Shown here in pieces: positions 45,852 through 53,900 of a stretch of DNA of 64,000 nucleotides. The notes under the pieces are model-generated. The model was not told where the DNA came from. It searched no databases and saw only the letters and a list, made by a program, of their open reading frames with translations. This stretch comes from Flavobacterium sp. (lineage in GTDB: Bacteria > Bacteroidota > Bacteroidia > Flavobacteriales > Flavobacteriaceae). Numbering within the stretch: the first letter of the stretch is position 1; each line of letters opens with the position of its first letter. A program made the translations under genes and the position numbers. The stretch lies in contig VEQT01000002.1 of NCBI GenBank assembly GCA_018883065.1, positions 1-64,000 of the forward strand, given 5' to 3'.

Positions 45852-47030
45852 TTATTTAAAGGCAGGAATTCCTGTAATATCGGCCCCTGTTATTAGCAAA
45901 TGAATGTCGTGTGTTCCTTCATAAGTTATCACTGACTCTAAGTTCATGCTGTGGCGCATGATCGAGTATTCGCCAGTAATTCCCATTCCACCCAAAATTT
46001 GGCGGGCTTCACGAGCGATGTGTATTGCCATTTCAACATTGTTGCGTTTGGCCATTGAGATTTGAGCCGTAGTCGCTCTTCCTTCGTTGCGCAACACACC
46101 CAAACGCCAAGTTAACAACTGCGCTTTGGTGATTTCGGTAATCATTTCGGCCAATTTTTTTTGTTGCAATTGGGTTCCAGCTATCGGCTTGTCAAACTGG
46201 ATACGCTCTTTGGCATAACGCAAAGCGGTGTCATAACAATCCATGGCAGCACCAATGGCACCCCAAGCGATACCGTAACGAGCTGAATCTAAACACTGCA
46301 TGGGCGCACCCAATCCAGTTTTGCCCGGCATTAGGTTTTCTTTTGGAACCTTAACGTTGTTAAACACCAATTCCCCAGTCGCTGAGGCACGAAGTGACCA
46401 TTTGTTGTGTGTTTCTGGCGTGGTAAATCCTTCCATGCCGCGTTCTACAATGAGTCCGTGAATTCTTCCTTCTTCGTTTTTAGCCCAAACTACAGCGATA
46501 TCAGCAAATGGGGCATTCGAGATCCACATTTTGGCGCCGTTCAACAAATAATGATCGCCCATGTCTTTAAAGTTACTGGTCATGCCACTTGGATTTGAGC
46601 CATGATCAGGTTCAGTTAAGCCAAAACAACCCATCATTTCACCGGTAGCCAACTTGGGTAAATATTTCATGCGTTGTTCTTCTGTTCCAAATTTCCAGAT
46701 TGGATACATCACCAAAGATGATTGTACCGATGAGGTAGATCGAACACCCGAATCACCGCGTTCAATTTCTTGCATGATTAAACCATAGGAAATCTGATCT
46801 AAACCAGCACCACCATATTCTTCTGGAATATAGGGACCAAAGCCGCCAATTTCTCCTAATCCTTTGATGATTTGTTTAGGAAATTCTGCGCGTTGGGCAT
46901 AGTCTTCAATAATGGGAGAAACTTCACGCTTTACCCAAGCACGTGCTGAATCGCGCACCAATTTGTGTTCGTCAGTTAATAGATCGTCTAAGTTGTAATA
47001 ATCAGGAGCTTGAAATAAATCAGGTTTCAT
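45852..47030 (-). CDS. Acyl-CoA dehydrogenase, glutaryl-CoA dehydrogenase-like
   Basis: An FAD flavoprotein of 392 residues (normal length). It has the N-terminal helical domain, CFGLTEPDHGSNPSGM near 135-150, the WISNA segment, and the C-terminal block VITYEGTHDIH with the catalytic glutamate. That block and the ITGADITGIPAF tail are most like glutaryl-CoA dehydrogenase, an enzyme of lysine/tryptophan breakdown. Other short-chain dehydrogenases cannot be excluded. The saccharopine-dehydrogenase-like gene upstream in the window would fit a lysine catabolic route. Confidence 0.87.
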   Translation of the reverse strand: MKPDLFQAPDYYNLDDLLTDEHKLVRDSARAWVKREVSPIIEDYAQRAEFPKQIIKGLGEIGGFGPYIPEEYGGAGLDQISYGLIMQEIERGDSGVRSTSSVQSSLVMYPIWKFGTEEQRMKYLPKLATGEMMGCFGLTEPDHGSNPSGMTSNFKDMGDHYLLNGAKMWISNAPFADIAVVWAKNEEGRIHGLIVERGMEGFTTPETHNKWSLRASATGELVFNNVKVPKENLMPGKTGLGAPMQCLDSARYGIAWGAIGAAMDCYDTALRYAKERIQFDKPIAGTQLQQKKLAEMITEITKAQLLTWRLGVLRNEGRATTAQISMAKRNNVEMAIHIAREARQILGGMGITGEYSIMRHSMNLESVITYEGTHDIHLLITGADITGIPAFK

Positions 47031-47136
47031 AGGGTTTTTGATTAGTGTTGAACGAAATTTTGTTCGAAATCGTTTGCAAATTTAAGTAAACAAATTCGAG
47101 TTTTGAATGAACAGTAGTTATTTTTCGAGTGTTCCT

Positions 47137-47877
47137 TTAGTCCATCTTGAGGTAAAAATCTCGTGTAAGTGCGCTGTATTCAGGTGTGTATTGGTGTCGA
47201 TCTTTTTCGATAACCAATTCGTTTGTGGGAATTTTAGCCAAGGTATTTCTGCTAAAAGCCAATAAACTGCGTACAATTGCAGTAGTCGGATTGCCTTTTA
47301 CCCGGGTAATTTTGTAGGGGAAAAGTTGGTTTTGGGCACATAGTGCTATAAAACGTTCTTCTTCTTTAAAGGGAATAATTACAGCTAAAATACCTTCGTC
47401 GCTCAGCAACAAATCGGCGGCTTCAACCAATTCTTCAAAAGGTAGTGCGTCCTGAAATCGAGCCAAATCACGCGCAACGTCATTGGTTTTGAAGTCTTCA
47501 CTATAAAAGGGTGGATTACAAACAATAAGATCATAACAATTGGATTCGCCCACTTCTTCTTGCTCGGCTTTGGCTTCTTCTACCAATTCATCCAAAGCGG
47601 CATGGTAACAAAATAGCCGATCGCGCCAAGGTGATTGTTCAAAATTATCTACGGCTTGTTCGTAGGCATGTTCGTCAATTTCAAGCGCATCAATCTGAAA
47701 GGCAGAACTGCGTTGGGCCAATTGTAAAGCAATCAATCCCGTACCAGCGCCAATGTCTAAAATGCTCTCGGGCATCAAATCAAGTGGTGTCCAAGCGCCA
47801 AGTAATACTCCGTCGGTGCCCACTTTCATGGCAGTTTTGTCTTGATTGATGGAGAATTGTTTGAATTTAAAGTGCAT
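47137..47877 (-). CDS. tRNA1(Val) (adenine(37)-N6)-methyltransferase-like protein
   Basis: A SAM-dependent N6-adenine methyltransferase of about 246 residues (YfiC/TrmN6 type). The SAM motif DIGAGTGLIALQLAQR is near 45-60 and the N6-methylase signature NPPFYS near 117-122. The family modifies A37 of tRNA1-Val. The ATG at 47877 (MHFKFKQFSI) is chosen because the longer frame runs into the heptamer repeat (MDFGIWNLEFF). That extension is translated repeat, not protein. Confidence 0.87.
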   Translation of the reverse strand: MHFKFKQFSINQDKTAMKVGTDGVLLGAWTPLDLMPESILDIGAGTGLIALQLAQRSSAFQIDALEIDEHAYEQAVDNFEQSPWRDRLFCYHAALDELVEEAKAEQEEVGESNCYDLIVCNPPFYSEDFKTNDVARDLARFQDALPFEELVEAADLLLSDEGILAVIIPFKEEERFIALCAQNQLFPYKITRVKGNPTTAIVRSLLAFSRNTLAKIPTNELVIEKDRHQYTPEYSALTRDFYLKMD

Positions 47878-47897
47878 TTTAAAATTCCAATTAAAAA

Positions 47898-47932
47898 ATT
47901 CCAAATTCCAAATTCCAAAATCCAAATTCCAA
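47898..47932. repeat. Heptamer repeat ATTCCAA x5
   Basis: Five consecutive heptamers on the plus strand: ATTCCAA three times, AATCCAA, then ATTCCAA. One further copy lies at 47884. The array sits between trmN6 and a broken four-helix-bundle gene. Confidence 0.9.
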
Positions 47933-47944
47933 AAAAGGAATTAG

Positions 47945-48335
47945 TTATGAAATTTTCGTTTTATTTATAATTGCATAAAATATTTTTCTGATTTCTTCAA
48001 CTTCGGTTAATAGAATTTCAGATTGGTTTGAAAACATTGAATTCATTTCATGAAGTAACTTCAACCAGTATTTTGATTCTTTCGCTTCTTTTCTGGATAT
48101 CTTTAATCGAAATACAAAATCTTTATCACCTAGTTTTTCGTTTGCTTCAATATAATTGGCTCCAATCGAACCAGAGGATCTTACAAGTTGTTTGCCGTCC
48201 TCAAGATTAGAAATTGTTTTAGGTAATTTAGAAATATAAATTCGGCAACTTTTAGCAAATTGAAAGGTGCGTTCTTCAAGGTTGTATATTTTTTCTATCT
48301 AATTTTTGTTTGGCTTTTATAGTTTTTAATGGCAT
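47945..48335 (-). pseudogene. Four-helix-bundle (23S rRNA intervening-sequence type) protein, frameshifted
   Basis: Translated on the minus strand, the body reads LEERTFQFAKSCRIYIS ... SSGSIGANYIEANEKLG ... SRKEAKESKYWLKLL. These are hallmark segments of the S23/IVP four-helix-bundle family. The expected start MPLKTIKAKQKLDRK opens at the ATG at 48335 but is one base out of frame with the body. A stop immediately precedes the body in its own frame. Removing one T from the plus-strand run of six (48289-48294) restores a continuous reading, MPLKTIKAKQKLDRKIYNLE. The 391-bp length (3n+1) agrees. It is flanked by AT-rich TTGGAATTT-like repeats in inverted orientation, as in mobile cassettes. A sequencing error in the homopolymer is the alternative. 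Confidence 0.8.
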
Positions 48336-48378
48336 ATATTGGTTTTTGGAATTTTATAGTTTGAATTTTGAAATTTTT
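48336..48378. repeat. AT-rich TTGGAATTT/TTTGAATTTTG repeat downstream of the IVP pseudogene
   Basis: The plus strand reads TTTTTGGAATTTTATAG and then TTTGAATTTTGAAATTTTT. It resembles, in reverse orientation, the heptamer array on the other side of the pseudogene (imperfect inverted flanks). Confidence 0.6.
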
Positions 48379-48903
48379 CTAGAAATACATCTCTACCAAG
48401 CCTTCTGGCAGATTCATTTTAACCTTCTTGTTGGGGCGATCAATTTCAATCAAAAACAGGTCAATCATGGGAATGAGTAGTTCAACCGAGCCGTTGAGTA
48501 CTTCAAAAAGCGGTTGCGCCGTCGAGTCGTTTACCGATTGGATTACACCTATAACACCCAGGCGTTTATCTTCTATTTCAAAGCCGATCACTTCGTGGTA
48601 GTAGAATTTATTGCCTTCTAATTTGGGCAATTGACTCAGCGGAAGATATACCGCACAGCCCACTAATTTGTCGGCTTCTTCTTCGTTGTCGACATCTTCA
48701 AATTGCACACGTAAAAAATCATTTTTGTGCAAGGAACTGCTAGAAATAAAATATGGAACCAGATTTTTGTTGAACTCAACAAATACTGATTCCATATCTT
48801 CATATAATTCGGGTTCATCGGTGTCTAGATAGACAAGTACTTCTCCCTTAAAACTAAACTTTTTTGCGACTTTACCTAAATAGAAGCAATCCTCTTTACG
48901 CAT
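48379..48903 (-). CDS. rimM: 16S rRNA processing protein RimM
   Basis: A 30S-subunit maturation factor of 174 residues that binds ribosomal protein S19. The N-terminal RimM domain (YLGKVAKKFSFKGEVLVYL) and the C-terminal PRC-barrel (about 98-165, FEVLNGSVELLIPM) are both intact. It is downstream of rpsP, the usual ribosome-biogenesis pairing, with a 13-base gap. Confidence 0.94.
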   Translation of the reverse strand: MRKEDCFYLGKVAKKFSFKGEVLVYLDTDEPELYEDMESVFVEFNKNLVPYFISSSSLHKNDFLRVQFEDVDNEEEADKLVGCAVYLPLSQLPKLEGNKFYYHEVIGFEIEDKRLGVIGVIQSVNDSTAQPLFEVLNGSVELLIPMIDLFLIEIDRPNKKVKMNLPEGLVEMYF

Positions 48904-48916
48904 GAGTCGCTAAAAA

Positions 48917-49549
48917 TTAGGCTTCTTCGCCTTCGCTAGCTGCTTCTTCTGATGCAGGAGCTTCTTCAACAGCTGGAGCCTCTTCAGCCACTACTTCTTC
49001 AGCAGCAGGAGTTTCTTCTACAGCTACTTCAGCTACCACTTCTTCAGCGCTTTCTTCGGCAACTACTTCTTCTTGTTCTGCTTCTTGTGCAGCAACTTCT
49101 GCTTCAGCAGCAGCAGCCATACGTTTAGCATTTACTTCTTTTTCAGCTTTCAAGGCTTTGGCTTTTGCATCAGCTTGTGCTTTTGACAATCCATCTTTTT
49201 TTGCATCTACTTTACCCGCTTTTGCTTCTAACCAAGCGGCAAGTTTAGCATCAGCTTGTTCTTGCGTTAAAGCACCTTTTCGAATACCGCCATCCAAGTG
49301 GTGTTTCAATAACGCTCCTTTGTACGAAAGAATCGCTCTTGCGGTATCAGTTGGTTGAGCACCATTGTGTAACCATTGCACTGCGCTATCCAAGTTTAAT
49401 TCGATAGTTGCAGGGTTAGTGTTTGGATTGTACGTACCAATTTTTTCAAGGTATTTACCATCTCTTTTTGAGCGAGCATCAGCCGCTACTACCCAGTAAA
49501 AAGGTTTCCCTTTTTTACCATGTCTTTGTAATCTAATTTTTACTGACAT
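48917..49549 (-). CDS. rpsP: 30S ribosomal protein S16 with long acidic/alanine-rich tail
   Basis: A small-subunit protein of 210 residues, about twice the usual ~80-90. Residues 1-80 are a normal S16 domain (VKIRLQRHGKKGKPFYWVVAADARSKRDGKYLEKIG). The rest is a Lys/Ala then Ala/Glu/Val tail with short repeats such as EEVVAEESAEEVVAEV. Extended S16 proteins with such tails are common in Bacteroidota. Upstream is a TATATTTG -7 element (minus strand, 49599-49606) and a small hairpin GAGGT/ACCTC (49569-49583) in the leader. Confidence 0.94.
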   Translation of the reverse strand: MSVKIRLQRHGKKGKPFYWVVAADARSKRDGKYLEKIGTYNPNTNPATIELNLDSAVQWLHNGAQPTDTARAILSYKGALLKHHLDGGIRKGALTQEQADAKLAAWLEAKAGKVDAKKDGLSKAQADAKAKALKAEKEVNAKRMAAAAEAEVAAQEAEQEEVVAEESAEEVVAEVAVEETPAAEEVVAEEAPAVEEAPASEEAASEGEEA

Positions 49550-49598
49550 AATCGTGTGATTAAATTTTGAGGTACTCGACCTCGGTTAATTAAGGGCG

Positions 49599-49606
49599 CA
49601 AATATA
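49599..49606 (-). promoter_or_regulatory. -7 element of rpsP
   Basis: The minus strand reads TATATTTG, a TAnnTTTG match 50-57 bases ahead of the rpsP ATG. The 5' leader downstream of it contains a 5-bp hairpin, GAGGT with ACCTC. Confidence 0.45.
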
Positions 49607-49744
49607 CAATTAATATTCAAAAATGCTAATCCCTTGTGCAATAATATTTAAGCGCTTATTTTTCTTGACTCGTTGTCGAATTTTTGTAAATTAATGTAGT
49701 GAGTTTGGTTTAAAAAGTTATTTTTGTTCTTTAAAATTTCAAAA

Positions 49745-50248
49745 ATGAAAAAAATACTTGCTCTAGCTCTGGTTGCTATTTCACTCCAGTCTTGTACAGA
49801 AGATATTCAGTTTAATGACAAATCGGTGTTTCAATGTGTGAAAGACAACCAAGCTTGGAAAGGAGGAGATGCAGTGGCTACTTTTTATGCAGATGGTAAA
49901 TTTACTATTGAAGGGTTTAAGTTAAATGAGTCCATGTCATTAACAGTGCCAAAACCAACTACCCTAATTGATCCAAATTTCCCAAACACGTATGTGCGCC
50001 ACACTTTTGGAACCACACTTAATCGAACAGCATCTTATTCCTATATCATTAACACAGTTGAAACCAATTACACTACTGGAATTGGAATAGGAAATGGCGA
50101 AATAGAAATTACGGAATACGATGGGGAGTATGTGTCGGGAAATTTTCGATTCAACGCTGTTAATCCTGATGCAACTTCAGAAGAGCCAGATAATGTAAAT
50201 GTGCAAGGCGGTTATTTTTACAAAGTTAAAATAGTTGACGGCCTATAA
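49745..50248 (+). CDS. Small lipoprotein of unknown function
   Basis: A 167-residue lipoprotein. The signal peptide ends ISLQSC (Cys near residue 16). A beta-rich body follows, with no motif I recognise (WKGGDAVATFYADGKFTIEGF ... YFYKVKIVDGL). The ATG at 49745 is chosen because the longer frame starts at a non-ATG codon upstream. Likely monocistronic: a terminator follows. Confidence 0.65.
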   Translation: MKKILALALVAISLQSCTEDIQFNDKSVFQCVKDNQAWKGGDAVATFYADGKFTIEGFKLNESMSLTVPKPTTLIDPNFPNTYVRHTFGTTLNRTASYSYIINTVETNYTTGIGIGNGEIEITEYDGEYVSGNFRFNAVNPDATSEEPDNVNVQGGYFYKVKIVDGL

Positions 50249-50273
50249 ATAGCAATGACAATCTCTAATTCTA

Positions 50274-50300
50274 AACCGCTTTCTACAGGCGGTTTTTTTA
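50274..50300 (+). terminator. Terminator of the small lipoprotein gene
   Basis: AACCGC (50274-50279) and GCGGTT (50289-50294) form a 6-bp stem with a 9-base loop, followed by a T-run. Confidence 0.8.
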
Positions 50301-50381
50301 TTATTGGTAATTTTACTTGATTTATAGTGCTTTAGAATTATATACCGCTATATTTGTTCCAATTATTATAAATAAGTACAT

Positions 50382-50717
50382 ATGAACATTTTTGTTGGAA
50401 GTCTTCCATTCAGTATTGAGGAAGCAGATTTAAGAGAGTCTTTTGAGGCTTACGGTGCAGTTGATTCTGTAAAAATTATTTCGGATAAATTTACCGGAAG
50501 AAGCAAAGGATTTGGTTTTGTTGAAATGCCTAATGACGACGAAGCGCAAAAAGCGATCGACGAATTAAATGGGGCTACCGTTCAAGGTCGTGCCATTGTG
50601 GTAAACAAATCAGAGCCAAAACCAGAAGGCGAAAGACGTTCTTTTAACAGCAACAGAGGTGACTCTAGAGGCGGTTACGGAGGAAACAATCGCGGTGGAA
50701 ACCGAGGAGGTTATTAA
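50382..50717 (+). CDS. RRM-type RNA-binding protein
   Basis: A 111-residue glycine-rich RNA-binding protein. One RRM (about 1-80) has RNP2 NIFVGSLPF (about 2-10) and RNP1 KGFGFVEM (about 46-53). A short Arg/Gly/Ser/Asn tail (about 85-111, GGYGGNNRGG) follows. The family acts in RNA chaperoning and is often cold- or stress-induced; no target is known here. Two hairpins follow (50728-50747 and 50767-50810). Confidence 0.9.
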   Translation: MNIFVGSLPFSIEEADLRESFEAYGAVDSVKIISDKFTGRSKGFGFVEMPNDDEAQKAIDELNGATVQGRAIVVNKSEPKPEGERRSFNSNRGDSRGGYGGNNRGGNRGGY

Positions 50718-50727
50718 TTAGAAGGAT

Positions 50728-50747
50728 AAAATCTAGGTTTAGATTTT
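50728..50747 (+). terminator. Hairpin after the RRM gene
   Basis: AAAATCTA and TAGATTTT form an 8-bp stem around a GGTT loop, 11 bases past the stop codon. It is followed by a short U-rich stretch, so it is only a moderate terminator. Confidence 0.55.
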
Positions 50748-50766
50748 CTTTATAATTTTTTAAATC

Positions 50767-50810
50767 AACCATTCTTAAAGCTGAAAATTCAGTTTTGGGA
50801 ATGGTTTTTT
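50767..50810 (+). terminator. Second, stronger terminator before dnaE
   Basis: AACCATTC (50767-50774) and GAATGGTT (50799-50806) enclose a nested CTGAA/TTCAG hairpin, followed by a T-run. Confidence 0.6.
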
Positions 50811-50858
50811 GTTGATAACTTCCCGCGAATCGCTGCTCAAAAAAAATTAAATTTGGAA

Positions 50859-50875
50859 CTCCTTGGCAAAAGGAG
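50859..50875 (+). other. Hairpin in dnaE leader
   Basis: CTCCTT (50859-50864) pairs with AAGGAG (50870-50875) across a 5-base loop, about 30 bases before the dnaE ATG. No T-run, so it is not a terminator. Confidence 0.35.
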
Positions 50876-50905
50876 CAAACGCTTCTTTGGACTTCAAATT
50901 CAGCT

Positions 50906-53900
50906 ATGTATTTAATTTTTGATACCGAAACCACCGGCTTGCCCAAACGTTGGGATGCCCCCTTGTCTGACACTAACAATTGGCCACGCTGTGTGCAAAT
51001 TGCTTGGCAATTACACGACGCCATGGGAGGCATTTTGGAGCACCGTGATTTTTTGATCCAGCCCGAAGGCTATAATATTCCTTACGAAGCTGAAAATATT
51101 CACGGTATTTCAACCGAGTTGGCCCAAGCGCAGGGTGTTCCGTTGGCAGAAGTTTTGGCCCAATTTCAAGCTGTTCTCCAAAAAACACAATTTGTAGTTG
51201 GGCAAAATGTAAGCTTTGATTTGAACATCATGGGCTGCGAGTTTTTCCGTTTAGAAATGGAAAACCCCTTAACCGGAAAGCCCGTTTTAGATACCTGTAC
51301 CGAAGTCACCGCATCCTTGTTGCAGTTGCCAGGCGGTCGAGGCGGCAAATATAAATTACCCACACTAACCGAGCTACACTCTTTTTTATTTCAAGTGCCT
51401 TTTGCCGAGGCACACAACGCTACCGCCGATGTCGAGGCCACAAGCCGCTGTTTCTTAGAATTGATTCGTTTAGAGGTATTTACTCCGCAAGAATTGCGCG
51501 TAGAAGGTGGTTATTTTCAAGAATTTCAGCATAAAAATCCCCGTCCAATTGCTTTATTGGGCTTGCAGCACGCCAATCTTAAGGAAGCTTCTGCGCGTTT
51601 GCGTCAACAGCAAGGTGATGCGCAAGTACCCTCGCTGTCTAAGCAAGAGGTGTCCAACAATATTGAGGTTTTAGAAGCCGCCACATTTGCGCATTTACAT
51701 AACCACACCCAATTTTCGGTATTGCAATCTACCATTAGTGTAGCCAGTTTGGTTGCTGAGACGGCGGCCCAACGCATGCCGGCCGTAGCTCTTACTGATC
51801 ACGCCAATTTGATGGGAGCTTTTCATTTTGTGCGCGACATTTTAAATCATAATAAATCAGTAGATAGCAAAAATGCTGCTGCCATAGAAAAAGGTGAAGA
51901 GCCCAATCATGTGCCTATCAAGCCCATAGTAGGTTGTGAGTTTTTTGTCTGCGAGGACCATTTGGATAAGTCTAGAAAAGACAACGGCTACCAAGTTGTG
52001 TTCTTGGCTAAAAACAAAAATGGCTACCACAATTTGGCCAAATTATCCTCGATTGCTTACACCGATGGTTTTTATTATGTGCCTCGTATAGATAAAAAAT
52101 GTATTGTACAATACAAAGAAGATCTGATGGTCTTGTCAGGAAATTTGTATGGTGAGGTGCCCAATAAATTATTGAATTTGGGCGAAAACCAAGCCGAAGA
52201 AGCACTCCTATGGTGGAAACAACAGTTTGGTCCTGATTTCTATTTGGAACTCATGCGCCACAACCAAGAAGACGAAAATCGGGTTAATCAAGGATTGTTA
52301 TCCCTTTCTAAAAAACATCAAGTTCCCGTTATAGCGACTAACAATACATTTTACATTAAAAAAGCCGATGCCAATGCGCACGATATTTTACTCTGTGTGC
52401 GCGACGGCGAAAAGCAAAGTACTCCCGTTGGCCGTGGTCGTGGCTATCGTTATGGATTGGCCAATCATGAATATTATTTTAAGTCGGGAGCCGAGATGAA
52501 GCAATTGTTTCAAGACATTCCCGAGGCAATTACCACTATACAAACGATAATAGATAAGGTTGAAATTTACAACTTGGCTCGAGAAGTATTGCTGCCTAAG
52601 TTTGAAATTCCATTAGAATTTGTTGTGCCAGAAGATGCCCAAGATGGGGGCAAACGCGGAGAAAATAAGTATCTAAAAGAACTCACCTTTAAAGGGGCTC
52701 AACGCCGGTATGCCGAAATTACTCCCGAGATTCAAGAGCGCGTCGATTTTGAGTTGCTCACCATAGAAAATTCGGGCTATCCAGGCTATTTTTTGATTGT
52801 ACAAGACTTTATTGCAGCAGCCCGAGAAATGGGGGTTTCGGTTGGGCCGGGAAGGGGATCGGCAGCCGGATCGGTGGTGGCTTATTGTTTGGGCATTACC
52901 AACATTGATCCGCTCAAGTACAATTTACTTTTTGAGCGTTTCCTCAATCCCGATCGTGTGTCTTTACCCGATATTGATATTGATTTTGATGACGAAGGAC
53001 GAAGCAGCGTGATGGATTACGTGATCAACAAATACGGATCCAAACAAGTGGCTCAAATTATAACCTACGGTACCATGGCCGCCAAATCGGCTATACGAGA
53101 TACGGCACGGGTGTTGGATTTGCCTTTGTTTGAAGCCGATAAAATTGCCAAACTCATTCCCAATAACATTAATTTAGCCAAGATTTTTTCGCTCGATGAT
53201 GCCAAACTCAAAGCGGCGCTTCGTCCCGAAGATTTTGAAAAAGTAAAAGAACTGAAAGCTCTGGCAGGGGCCCAAGATTTAGGTTCCGAGACTTTGCAAC
53301 AAGCGCAGTTATTAGAGGGCAATTTGCGCAATACGGGAATTCATGCCTGTGGAGTAATCATTACCCCCGATGATATCACCAATTTTGTTCCAGTAGCCAC
53401 GGCCAAAGACTCCGATTTGTATGTCACCCAATTTGACAACTCGGTAGTAGAAAGCGCGGGTTTGCTCAAAATGGATTTCTTGGGCTTGAAAACCCTTACC
53501 TTAATTAAGGATACTGTAAAATTGGTGAAATACCGTTCGGGCATCGATTTAAATCCTGATGCCTTCCCAATTGATGATTTGAAAACCTATGAATTGTTTC
53601 AACGGGGAGAAACAGTGGGGATTTTTCAGTACGAGAGTCCGGGAATGCAAAAATACATGAAGGAACTTAAGCCTACGGTTTTTGATGATTTGATTGCGAT
53701 GAACGCCTTGTACCGACCTGGACCAATTGCGTATATACCGAGTTTCATCAAACGTAAAAACGGCGAAGAACCCATTGAATATGATTTGGATGCTTGCGAA
53801 GAATTACTCAAAGACACGTATGGCATTACCGTATACCAAGAGCAAGTGATGTTGCTTTCGCAGAAACTAGCCGATTTTTCTAAAGGTGACGCCGACGTGT

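Noticed and set aside
47878..47925. N-terminal extension of the tRNA1(Val) methyltransferase frame
   Set aside because: It is a readthrough of the ATTCCAA array; the ATG at 47877 fits the family start.
47884..47932. Possible CRISPR array
   Set aside because: Units are 7 bp without spacers, so this is a simple tandem repeat.
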